From: Acidobacteriota bacterium
GTDB lineage: Bacteria; Acidobacteriota; Vicinamibacteria; Vicinamibacterales; SCN-69-37
Direction: 5' to 3'
NCBI GenBank assembly: GCA_016716905.1
Contig: JADJUS010000022.1
Span: 1,475,501 to 1,539,500, forward strand
Length of the DNA: 64,000 nucleotides
The notes under the pieces were generated by a model. That model made no database searches, was not told where the DNA came from, and saw only the letters and a program-made list of their open reading frames with translations. The position numbers and the translations under genes are program-made. Shown here piece after piece: positions 26,421-34,991 of the stretch (the stretch's first letter is position 1; the number at the start of each line of letters is the position of its first letter).

Positions 26421-28250
26421 ATGAGTGATCGTGGAGGCAACCTGGGGGCGCGCGAGGCATCGATTGGCGCGCTGAAAGGGTCAGACGCGCTGTGGATTCT
26501 GCTGGCTATTGGCACTGCCGCTGGTGTCCTCACATCCGTGGGCCTGGGCCTGGCCACCATACGATTGGGCCACTTCGTCCCGCAAGGTGTGAATCTGGCG
26601 TGGACGGGTCCAGTCGGCACCACCTTTCTGGTTCTGGTGTGGGGTGCCCTGCTTTGGATGGCAGGCACTGTGGCACCGGCGTTGCGGCGCCTCCCCAACT
26701 TCGTCGCCGCGGCGGTGTGGCTGCCCTCGACCGGGCTCCTGCTCAATCTCAACGGCATTCACCCGGTTGCTGCAGCTGTGTGCGCGGGCGGCGTGGCCGC
26801 AGTGGCCATGCGCATCGCGCAGCGCGCACCGAAGATGTCGCTCCAGCTTGGCCGACGACTGGCGTTCGGCGGAATGCTGGCAACAGCGGTCGCGTTCATC
26901 ACCGTTGTGGTGGCCATGCCGATGTTCGAGGACTGGAAGACCGGCCGGGTGCCACCACCGCCGGCCACTGCGCCAAACGTCCTGCTGATCGTGCTCGACA
27001 CCGTGCGCGCGAAGAGCCTCGGCTCGTACGGCAGCACTCGAGGCACCTCACCATTTTTTGATGAACTCGCGAAATCTGGTGTGCGTTTCGAACACGCGTT
27101 TTCGACTGCGCCCTGGACGACGCCGTCACACGCCAGCATCATGACCGGCCTGTGGCCGTCTGAACTGGCGCTGGGCTGGAAGCGCACGCTGGACGACCAG
27201 AAACCCACGGTGGCCAAGGTCCTGAGTGACGCCGGATACGCTACTGGCGGTTTTTCAGCGAACATGGGCAACGCGGGCGTGAGCTCAGGCATTGCCAGGG
27301 GATTCACGCACTTTGAGGACTATCCGATGTCCGCATGGAGCGTGCTGCGGGGTTCCAAGATTGGCGTCGAAATCACCGGCAGCATCTGGTTGCGTGAGTT
27401 GCTGGGCCACCACAGCAGCCCCGATCGCAAGCGAAGCCCGCAGGTCTCGGCCGAGTTTCTCTCGTGGCTCGACGACCAACAGGAGCGACCGTTTTTTGCG
27501 TTCCTGAACTACTTCGACGCCCATAATCCGTACGAGGCCCCGCCGGCTTTTGAGGAGCGGTTCGGCGTGTCCCGCACGCCGCGCCCGAACGACGTTTCCC
27601 CACTCGACTGGATGGACTGGAACGACGCACAAAAGGATGTGGCGCTTCGCACCTACGAGGCGGCGATCGCCTATCAGGACGAGCAACTCCGAGGGCTGTT
27701 TGCCGAGTTGGAGAAGCGCGGCAAGCTGGCAAACACTCTCGTCATCGTCACTTCAGATCACGGCGAAGAATTTGGCGAACACGGCGTCATGCGGCACGGC
27801 AATTCGCTCTATCGCGCCTCCGTGCATGTGCCGCTGGTGGTCTCGTTCCCGAATCACGTCAACGCAGGCCGGGTCATCTCCACACCCGTCAGTCTGAGGT
27901 CCATCGCCGCAAGCCTTTCCCAAGTCGTGCCTGGACTGGCACCCGGCCTCTTCCGCGGGCCCAGCCTGTTCGACATCATTGAGGACGAGGCGTCCGCCGA
28001 GCCGGTGCTCTCAACGCTTGACGGCGTGCGGTCGCAGCCCGAGGGCTTCCCCGTGCACGACGGTCCACTTTACGCGGTCGTCCACAAGGGCTATCGCTAC
28101 ATCGTCAACGTGGAAGGCGCCGAAGAGCTCTATCGGCTTGACGACGAGGATGAGCGGACCAATCTTGCCGCCTCGCCCGACGAGCAGGGGATCATGACGG
28201 AGATGAGAGCCGCGCTCGCAAAGATGCCGGGCATCGAGGGTGGCGGGTAA
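26421..28250 (+). CDS. Membrane sulfatase-like hydrolase (alkaline phosphatase superfamily)
   Basis: 609 residues. Four TM helices at about 22-180 are followed by a periplasmic sulfatase fold. Metal-binding residues are seen in VLLIVLDTVRAKSLGSYG and VIVTSDHGEEFGEHG. The nucleophile loop reads TAPWTTPSHASIMTGLWPSE. It has Thr where true sulfatases have Cys/Ser for formylglycine, and His where they have Arg (CxPxR). A sulfatase reaction is therefore unlikely; phosphatase or phosphotransferase activity, as in membrane phosphoethanolamine transferases, fits better. The GGGGATTGTGGA upstream may be its ribosome site. Monocistronic between a permease and the converging exporter operon. Confidence 0.82.
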   Translation: MSDRGGNLGAREASIGALKGSDALWILLAIGTAAGVLTSVGLGLATIRLGHFVPQGVNLAWTGPVGTTFLVLVWGALLWMAGTVAPALRRLPNFVAAAVWLPSTGLLLNLNGIHPVAAAVCAGGVAAVAMRIAQRAPKMSLQLGRRLAFGGMLATAVAFITVVVAMPMFEDWKTGRVPPPPATAPNVLLIVLDTVRAKSLGSYGSTRGTSPFFDELAKSGVRFEHAFSTAPWTTPSHASIMTGLWPSELALGWKRTLDDQKPTVAKVLSDAGYATGGFSANMGNAGVSSGIARGFTHFEDYPMSAWSVLRGSKIGVEITGSIWLRELLGHHSSPDRKRSPQVSAEFLSWLDDQQERPFFAFLNYFDAHNPYEAPPAFEERFGVSRTPRPNDVSPLDWMDWNDAQKDVALRTYEAAIAYQDEQLRGLFAELEKRGKLANTLVIVTSDHGEEFGEHGVMRHGNSLYRASVHVPLVVSFPNHVNAGRVISTPVSLRSIAASLSQVVPGLAPGLFRGPSLFDIIEDEASAEPVLSTLDGVRSQPEGFPVHDGPLYAVVHKGYRYIVNVEGAEELYRLDDEDERTNLAASPDEQGIMTEMRAALAKMPGIEGGG

Positions 28251-28251
28251 T

Positions 28252-30885
28252 TTACGCCACCTGGCGCTGCATCAGGCGGGCGAAGAGCCCTTCCTCGCGC
28301 ATCAGGGCCTCAAATGACCCGTGCTGGACGACGCGACCGGCCTCGATGACGTAGATGCGGTCGGCCTGCCGGATGGTGCTCATGCGGTGGGCAATCAGGA
28401 TGCGCGTGACCTTCAGCTGATTGAGGCTGTTGGTCACGATGGCCTGCGATCGGTTGTCGAGCGCGCTGGTGGCTTCGTCCAGGATCATGATCGCCGGCTT
28501 GCGGAGCAGGACGCGCGCAATCAGCAGGCGCTGCCGTTGACCGCCGGAGAGATTCGTTCCGCCCTCAGACACAAAGGTATGCAGGCCCATCGGCATCAGT
28601 CGGATCTCGTCTTCGATTCCGGCAGCGCGCGCCGCATCCCACACCTGGTCGTGCGTGGCCTTCGATCCGCTCGCGATGTTGTCGAAGATCGAACCGGCCA
28701 GAATCTTGTTCTCCTGTGAAACCACGCCCAGTTGCTGTCGCACAGCGAGAATGTCCAGGCCTTTGAGATCGTGGTCGTCGAAATACACACCGCCAGAGAT
28801 CGGCAACTCGAACCGCAGCATCAGACCGACGATGGTGGATTTGCCGCTGCCTGATGGCCCCACAAGGGCAATGCACTCGCCCGGCTCCGCGGCAATGGAC
28901 ACGTTGTCGAGTGTCATAGGCCCGTCGTCGCGATAGCGGAATGTCACGTGGTCCATGCGGATGCGGCCGGTCAGGCGGCCGGGCGGATTCTTCTGTCCCT
29001 GCAGTTCCGGATCCGCCTCCAGTATTGGTGAGAGGCGCGCCCACAGCGCCGACACACCGAGCAGCAACTGCGCGCTGTCGCCCAGCGTCGTCACGCCGGC
29101 CAGGAACGTGCCGAACGCCGCGCTGAAGGCGACAAACGCGCCCACCGAGAGCGTGGGGCGGTCGCCAAACATGTCGGCCCCGGCCAACCAGAACAGGATG
29201 GCGGTTGAAAGCGGCGCCATCACCACGCCGGCCAGTCGCTGATGATCGTTCAGGATGCGCAGGCGCTGCATGGTCTGCATCTTGCCCGCGTAGGCACGGC
29301 CCCACTGCGCGAAGGCGCGCACCTCGGCGCCGGCGGTGCGCAACTTTGGCACGGCGCCGATGATCTGAATGACGAGGCCACGCAGGTGGCCGTCGCGTTC
29401 GTGAAGCTGCTGGAGCGCCCCCCGCATCATGAAGCTGGCCGACATGTTGATGACGAGCGTCACCACGGCAATGAGAAGCGCCGCCACGGTGAGTGACGGG
29501 CTGAACGAAAACAGCAGACCGATGTTGAGTATTGAGGCCACTGCGCTGATCACCGTGCCGAGTGTGGTGACCGTCAACGTGTTACGAATCTGCGTCACAG
29601 CAGTCACGCGGCTCTCGAGGTCGCCGGCCGTGAACGCGCGAAAGAACTTCGGGCCCTGGTCGAGCAGGCGATCCCACACGCCCAGTTGCAGACGTGCGGC
29701 TGCGCCCACCGACAGGCGCAGCAAGGCCATGGCGCGCGCAAGGTCGAACACCAGGGCACCGGCGGTGGCCGCGACAAGTGCAGCGCCAAGTTCAAGGAGC
29801 GTGCGCCGGTCGGCGTCCGGAATGGCCGACTCAAACAGGATCTTCATCGCCTGTGGCCCAACCATGCCGAGCAGCACCACACCGATGCCCGCCAGTACGG
29901 CGGTGACAAACTCACGGCCCGTGCCGCGCAGGGCCCATCGTGTGACCGCCATCGCGGACATGTTGCCCGTCAGCGGCGGATGAAGTGCGTGTACCTGTGG
30001 CGCCAGGTCTTCGGCCAACTCCGCGTCCACATCACGCGCAGGAGCGTTGGCGAACAACGCGCGGTACGCGACGCCACGAAACCACGGCCGCCGAAACGAG
30101 ATCAACCCAATCGGCTCACCGGTGCTGACGCGGGTGGCCAGGTATGGCTCGCCATCCTCGCGCCACCATTGGCCCTTGAGCATCACGATACGCGCGCGTG
30201 CGCCTGAGGCATCGAGAATGGCCTCGAGCGTCGGGGGTTCCGCGCCGTTTGACGCCGGCACCCGGATGTCGAGGCCGCAGGCGGCGCCAATTTGTTTGAG
30301 CACCGAGACCAGCGGTGAATCGGTCCAACTGGTCACAGGCCCGGCCACTTCTGGCGCGCCGATCTGGCTGAGCCCCGCGAGCGTCTCAGTCGCCATCCGC
30401 TCGTTCATGCGCTGGCGTTCTTCAAACCGCATCCGCGTGGCGCGTTCCTGCTCCTCGTCGGCCACCGCGGACGCCTTCAGGAACTCCGCCTGCGCGTTCA
30501 CCAGCGCCCGTTCGATGGCCGCTCGATCTGTCAGCGCTTCGGCGGGTACTTCCTGCCCGAGGGCCGATACCCAGCCACGCATTCGCGCGACGGCCTCCGC
30601 ATTGCCGCCGGCCATCGCCTCAAAGGCCTCGGCCATCGGCGAAGGCACAAGCGTGGCCGGCTCAATCGCGACGGCGATCAGGTGCGCGCCGGCTCCGCCT
30701 GTCTGCCAGAGCAGGGCGCCACCGGTGTCCACCGTGAACGCATACTGGCGCCGACCGGCATCCGACGGTCCGATGACGCGGAAGACGGCCAGCGTGCCGG
30801 ACGTGACCACCCAGGCCTCACGTCCGTCGAGCACCAGCGGCGTGTTGCCCTCAAGTCGCTGCATGCCCTGCCTCAATGCCGGCAT
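28252..30885 (-). CDS. NHLM-type bacteriocin-system ABC transporter, ATPase/permease without peptidase
   Basis: About 877 residues. The ATG at 30885 or 30864 is likelier than 30915, which would overlap the upstream gene by 65 bp. Residues 1-330 form a soluble domain found only in this subfamily. Six TM helices follow at about 350-620, then the ATPase: Walker A GPSGSGKSTIVGLMLRF, signature LSGGQRQRLLIARVLL, Walker B IMILDEATSALD, switch LIAHRMSTIRQADR. It matches the second ABC component of NHLM export systems, which pairs with the C39 transporter upstream. It is the last gene of the operon. Confidence 0.9.
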   Translation of the reverse strand: MPALRQGMQRLEGNTPLVLDGREAWVVTSGTLAVFRVIGPSDAGRRQYAFTVDTGGALLWQTGGAGAHLIAVAIEPATLVPSPMAEAFEAMAGGNAEAVARMRGWVSALGQEVPAEALTDRAAIERALVNAQAEFLKASAVADEEQERATRMRFEERQRMNERMATETLAGLSQIGAPEVAGPVTSWTDSPLVSVLKQIGAACGLDIRVPASNGAEPPTLEAILDASGARARIVMLKGQWWREDGEPYLATRVSTGEPIGLISFRRPWFRGVAYRALFANAPARDVDAELAEDLAPQVHALHPPLTGNMSAMAVTRWALRGTGREFVTAVLAGIGVVLLGMVGPQAMKILFESAIPDADRRTLLELGAALVAATAGALVFDLARAMALLRLSVGAAARLQLGVWDRLLDQGPKFFRAFTAGDLESRVTAVTQIRNTLTVTTLGTVISAVASILNIGLLFSFSPSLTVAALLIAVVTLVINMSASFMMRGALQQLHERDGHLRGLVIQIIGAVPKLRTAGAEVRAFAQWGRAYAGKMQTMQRLRILNDHQRLAGVVMAPLSTAILFWLAGADMFGDRPTLSVGAFVAFSAAFGTFLAGVTTLGDSAQLLLGVSALWARLSPILEADPELQGQKNPPGRLTGRIRMDHVTFRYRDDGPMTLDNVSIAAEPGECIALVGPSGSGKSTIVGLMLRFELPISGGVYFDDHDLKGLDILAVRQQLGVVSQENKILAGSIFDNIASGSKATHDQVWDAARAAGIEDEIRLMPMGLHTFVSEGGTNLSGGQRQRLLIARVLLRKPAIMILDEATSALDNRSQAIVTNSLNQLKVTRILIAHRMSTIRQADRIYVIEAGRVVQHGSFEALMREEGLFARLMQRQVA

Positions 30886-33052
30886 CACCAGCGTGCACAA
30901 GCGTGGCGTACGCACCTCCGGCCGCCATCATTCCCGCATGGGTGCCGCGCTGCACGATCTTGCCTTTGTCGAGCACGATGATCTCGTCGGCGTCACGAAT
31001 GGTGCTCAGGCGGTGCGCGATGATCAGGCACGAACAGCCACGCCGCCGCAGGTTCACGTCGATGCGCTGCTCGGTCTCCGGGTCCAGCGCGCTCGTGGCC
31101 TCGTCAAGGATCAGGAACGACGGATCTCCAGTGAGCGCGCGCGCGATTTCCAGCCGCTGCCGCTGGCCGCCGCTGAGGTTTGACGCCGACTCCGCGAGCA
31201 GGCTGTCGTACCCGTCGGGCAGCGCCACCAGGTCGTCATGAATGGAGGCATCCCGGCACGCGCGCACGATCTGATCATCGGGCACCGTCGGGTCCCACAA
31301 CGTGAGGTTGTCGCGCACGCTCGCCTTGAACAGCAGGATCTCCTGGTCCACCATCGCCAGCGAGTTGGCCATCACCGGCGCAGGAATGGACGCGCGCGGC
31401 TTGCCGTCAAACAGGATCTCGCCACCGCTCGGCTGGAACAATCCGGCCACGAGCCGTGCCACCGTGGACTTGCCAGACCCGCTCCCGCCCACAAACGCGA
31501 TGCGCTGGCCGGGCTTGAGCGTCATGGACAATCCGTCGATGAGCGGCGGCTGCAGCGGGTTGTACCCGAACTGCAAATTGCGCAGCTCGACTTCCCCTCG
31601 CAATCGTACCGGCGCATTTGAATCCGCATCGGTTTCCACGGATGGCGACGGCGGGTTCCGCAACACGTCGTCCAATCGCGTGATGTCGCCCTCCAGGTCC
31701 TGAAGTGTGCTGCCCAGACTCAGGAGGCTGTTCACCGGTCCCAGGAAGCTCGCAACGAGGCTCTGAAATGCCACGAGCATGCCGATGGTCAGCAGCCCAT
31801 CCATCACCCGCAGGCCGCCGACCACCAGAATCAGGAGCGACATCAGCGACGAGACAAAACGTGGCAGCAGGCCCAGCACCAGGCCGGCCTGAATAAGCGA
31901 CTGCTGCGAGTTGACGTACTTTGCGTAGTGTCCGGCCACCCGCCCGAACAATTCAGATTCGAGCGCCGAGGCCTTGATGTTCCGAATGGCCTGAAGACCG
32001 GCCACGCCGACGCCCGCCAGCGCGCCTCCCTCTTGTGCCAGCCGGCGATTGGCGTCGATGCGCCGCCGCGACAGATAGCGCAGAATCGCGAAGTTGGTCA
32101 GCGCAAGCACCACCGCGATCATCGTGAGCACAGCATCGAACTGCCACATCACCACGGCGTAGAAGATCAGCATGATCAGATCCACAGCCGTTGAGGCGAG
32201 CGGACCCGACAACTGATCGGCCACGCGGTCGTTCAACGAAATGCGCCCGGCGATCTCGCCGCTGAAGCGCTGCGCGTAAAACTCCGCCGGAAGCCGCAGC
32301 AGGTGCCACACAAACCGGCTGGCCATCGTGACCGCCAGTTTCAGCTGCAGGCGGCGTAGCAGGCGCTGCTGTATCGCCGTCAGCGCCGTTCGAAGGACAG
32401 CCGCCAGCAGTACACCGATGATGATGGGCCGCACCCAATCGTCAAGCCGTTGCACCAGCACCTGATCAACAAACACCTGCATGAACGCCGGCACTGCCAG
32501 ACCCGGCAACACCAGCAACAACGCGGTGAGTCCGCACAACGCGAAGGTGCCAATCGAAGACTGCAGCCGATTCCACAACCCGAGTGCGACGCTCGGCTTC
32601 CGGCCACCAGGTTCAAACGTCGGTCCCGGCGTCATCGAAAGCACCACACCCGTAAAACCTTCGTCGAATTCTTCCAGGCTTATCGTGCGCGGACCCGTCG
32701 CAGGATCGTTCAGATAGACACGGCCCTTCATGAAACCTTCCACCACCACGAAGTGATTGAAGTTCCAGAAGACGATGTACGGGTATTGCAGGGAGCCGAG
32801 ATCCTTGAGGTCTTTCTTGAAGCCTTTGGCGTCCAGCCCGTAGGTGCGCGCCGCCTGCACCACACTCGACGCCTTGCTGCCGTCGCGCGAGACGCCACAG
32901 GCCCGACGCAACTCCGCCAGCGGCACGATGCGTTCAAAGAAGCCGAGGACGATACCCAGGCAGGCCGCGCCACACTCGACCATCTCCATCTGCAGGAGCG
33001 TGGGCGTGCGCACGCGTCCACGGCGCAGGCCGTGTGCGGTGGAGGGCGTCAC
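30851..33052 (-). CDS. NHLM-type bacteriocin-system ABC transporter with C39 leader peptidase
   Basis: 733 residues. The N-terminal C39 protease has Q21 and C27 (LLQMEMVECGAACLGIVLG), H100 (YIVFWNFNHFVVVEG) and D116 (VYLNDPATGPR), so the catalytic set is complete. Six TM helices lie at about 165-440. The ATPase shows GGSGSGKSTVARLVAGLFQP, NLSGGQRQRLEIARALTG and FLILDEATSALDPETEQ. It should cut double-glycine leaders and export the released peptide. The start overlaps the HlyD gene stop by 4 bp. Candidate substrates in this window are the peptides at 39252, 50867 and 51187. Confidence 0.92.
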   Translation of the reverse strand: MTPSTAHGLRRGRVRTPTLLQMEMVECGAACLGIVLGFFERIVPLAELRRACGVSRDGSKASSVVQAARTYGLDAKGFKKDLKDLGSLQYPYIVFWNFNHFVVVEGFMKGRVYLNDPATGPRTISLEEFDEGFTGVVLSMTPGPTFEPGGRKPSVALGLWNRLQSSIGTFALCGLTALLLVLPGLAVPAFMQVFVDQVLVQRLDDWVRPIIIGVLLAAVLRTALTAIQQRLLRRLQLKLAVTMASRFVWHLLRLPAEFYAQRFSGEIAGRISLNDRVADQLSGPLASTAVDLIMLIFYAVVMWQFDAVLTMIAVVLALTNFAILRYLSRRRIDANRRLAQEGGALAGVGVAGLQAIRNIKASALESELFGRVAGHYAKYVNSQQSLIQAGLVLGLLPRFVSSLMSLLILVVGGLRVMDGLLTIGMLVAFQSLVASFLGPVNSLLSLGSTLQDLEGDITRLDDVLRNPPSPSVETDADSNAPVRLRGEVELRNLQFGYNPLQPPLIDGLSMTLKPGQRIAFVGGSGSGKSTVARLVAGLFQPSGGEILFDGKPRASIPAPVMANSLAMVDQEILLFKASVRDNLTLWDPTVPDDQIVRACRDASIHDDLVALPDGYDSLLAESASNLSGGQRQRLEIARALTGDPSFLILDEATSALDPETEQRIDVNLRRRGCSCLIIAHRLSTIRDADEIIVLDKGKIVQRGTHAGMMAAGGAYATLVHAGDAGIEAGHAAT

Positions 33053-34365
33053 CGCACTCCCGAGAGCTCCCGCAGGAACGGAAGCACGAACGTGATGGGC
33101 GCGCGTTGTTCCACGATGACCCGCATCTCACCAGTGAGGCCTGCCGTCACCGGCGATCCCGGGCCTGCAGACGACGACCACTTGTAGCCGCTTGCCGTGG
33201 TCGAGTCCGCGTCAAGTGACGCCGTCACCTCAATGCGCGTGGTACCACCGACCAGCGCCTGCGCCAGGTCCGCATTGCCCAGCACCGCGCGAGCGCCCTC
33301 AGTGGTCACCGCCAGGTCGGAGACTGCCAGCACGACACCCGTGATGCCGCCGTAGCGCTGGCGCTCCACCGTATCGGGCGTAATCAGTACGCGCATCCCG
33401 GGCGTGACCTTCTTTCCATCACCCACAGCCAGATACGCCACATTCACCAAGGCCGTACTCGCATCGTCCACCTCAAGCCGCGCCACGCGTGCGCCGGCAG
33501 AGACGATCTGACCGGTGTCGGAAAGCAGCTCGATGATGCGGCCGGAATGTGCAGCCACGATCTGGCTGTTTTTCTCGATCTGGACTTCGTTAATCGCGAT
33601 TGTTGACCTGAGGCGGTGAATTTCCCCTCGACGCGCCGCTCCTGCCTGAAGGTTGTCGCGCGACAGGCTCATCTCCGAAGCCTCGGCCTGTGCCACCTGG
33701 ATGTCGAGCTCCTTGAGCCGCGCGGCCGCGTCGGTGATGCGACTGGCGTTTTCGAGCGTCTCACGTTCCGCGTCCAGCAGCTCGGGCGCGAGCGAGGCGA
33801 TCAGTCCCTTGTCACGCAGCGCCCGGAAGCTGGCGAGACGCTGTTCCAGAAGCGGCGCCAGCGCCTGCGCGTCGGCCAGCGTTTTGCGGAGGTTGTCGCT
33901 CTGCGATCGCACGTAGGCGCCAGTGAGGCCCGTCTGCGCCTGCTGCCGCACCGTCTGGTCGGACTGCACCCGCGACTGTGCGCGGTCCTGACTCTCGAGT
34001 TCGGCCAGCTGCGCGCGGTCTTCGTCAAGCCGACGGCGCAGTTCGAATTGATCGATTTGGCCCAGCACGTCACCTTGCTTCACGCGATCGCCGGCGCGCA
34101 CTTGTAATTGCTCCACCCGGCCTGCGCCGAGGGTTTGCACATCCAGGACGCCTCGCGGCTTCAACAGCACGCCTCGTCCACTGACGATGGTGGGGATTCG
34201 TCCGGTGAATCCCCACACGAGCGTCAGAATCACGAGCGCCGCGAGCACCACCAGCGGCAGCCAGTCTTTGGGGCTGACGATGCGGATGGTTTCGTCGAGG
34301 CGGTCGGGCGATGAGAGGCGTTCGAGAGCCTTGGCGCGAAAAACCGTTGGTGGAGGGGTGGCCAC
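33049..34365 (-). CDS. NHLM-type bacteriocin-system secretion adaptor (HlyD family)
   Basis: 438 residues. A short cytosolic N-terminus (FRAKALERLSSPDRLDETIR) is typical of the NHLM HlyD group. One TM helix follows (WLPLVVLAALVILTLVWGFT), then a lipoyl-like half (GVLDVQTLGAGRVEQLQVRA), a long coiled-coil hairpin (about 115-260) and a beta-barrel end. It should link the ABC transporter to the outer envelope. No TolC-like outer channel gene is present in the window. Second gene of the operon. Confidence 0.9.
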   Translation of the reverse strand: MATPPPTVFRAKALERLSSPDRLDETIRIVSPKDWLPLVVLAALVILTLVWGFTGRIPTIVSGRGVLLKPRGVLDVQTLGAGRVEQLQVRAGDRVKQGDVLGQIDQFELRRRLDEDRAQLAELESQDRAQSRVQSDQTVRQQAQTGLTGAYVRSQSDNLRKTLADAQALAPLLEQRLASFRALRDKGLIASLAPELLDAERETLENASRITDAAARLKELDIQVAQAEASEMSLSRDNLQAGAARRGEIHRLRSTIAINEVQIEKNSQIVAAHSGRIIELLSDTGQIVSAGARVARLEVDDASTALVNVAYLAVGDGKKVTPGMRVLITPDTVERQRYGGITGVVLAVSDLAVTTEGARAVLGNADLAQALVGGTTRIEVTASLDADSTTASGYKWSSSAGPGSPVTAGLTGEMRVIVEQRAPITFVLPFLRELSGVR

Positions 34366-34374
34366 GGCGTGTCC

Positions 34375-34926
34375 TCAGAGGCTCCGCAGCTTGCGCTGAA
34401 GGAAATCGAAACGGGCGCCGGCGATCGACAGGGCGTCGAGAGTGGCCGGATCCATTTCTTCTTCATTCGAAGGCCCGGCGTCGTCGGGCGCTTCCGGCCC
34501 TGGGCCGCCGTACCCGAGGCGGCCGACGGTGCTGCGAAGACGGTCGGATAGAAAGACCGCGAGTGACCGATAGAAGCGCGAGGCAAACCCGATGTCGTCG
34601 CGGAGTTTTTGTTCGAGCGTGGCGCGCGGAATGGCGAGCACCAGCGAGGGTTCGAGGCTGACGACTGATGCCGATGGCGGCCGCGTGTCCACGAAGGACA
34701 TTTCTCCGACGATTTCGCCGCTTCGGAGCCGGGCGACGTCGGTGGAGCCGGTGCGGCTGGTCCTGACGGCGAAGAGGCCGTCGACGATCACGAAGATGTC
34801 TGCGATGCCGCGACCCTCCTGGATCAGGATGGTGCCTGCCGGCACTTCCCGCCTGGCGCCCACCTTGAGCATCCAGTCGAGGTCCGAGTCGTCGAGGATT
34901 CCGAGCAGGAAAAGTGCTTTACGCAT
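34375..34926 (-). CDS. Cyclic-nucleotide-binding domain protein
   Basis: The ATG at 34926 (MRKALFLLGILDDSDLDWML) is chosen as it begins the domain; 183 residues. The cNMP fold is clear: VPAGTILIQEGRGIADIFVI, then LRSGEIVGEMSFVDTRPPSA, where the phosphate-binding cassette GE(M)SF...RPPSA is close to consensus. The remaining 60 residues are not a Crp-type helix-turn-helix, so it is a sensor subunit rather than a DNA-binding regulator. It is 9 bp upstream of the HlyD gene. Similar small proteins often accompany NHLM exporters, and it may gate export. Confidence 0.82.
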   Translation of the reverse strand: MRKALFLLGILDDSDLDWMLKVGARREVPAGTILIQEGRGIADIFVIVDGLFAVRTSRTGSTDVARLRSGEIVGEMSFVDTRPPSASVVSLEPSLVLAIPRATLEQKLRDDIGFASRFYRSLAVFLSDRLRSTVGRLGYGGPGPEAPDDAGPSNEEEMDPATLDALSIAGARFDFLQRKLRSL

Positions 34927-34991
34927 GTTGACCCGCCGCAAAGCGCCGAGACGCTTTGCGGCGGGGACATACTAGCGCAGAGTGGGGCGAA

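Noticed and set aside
26421..28250. True sulfatase
   Set aside because: The required Cys/Ser and Arg of the CxPxR motif are absent.
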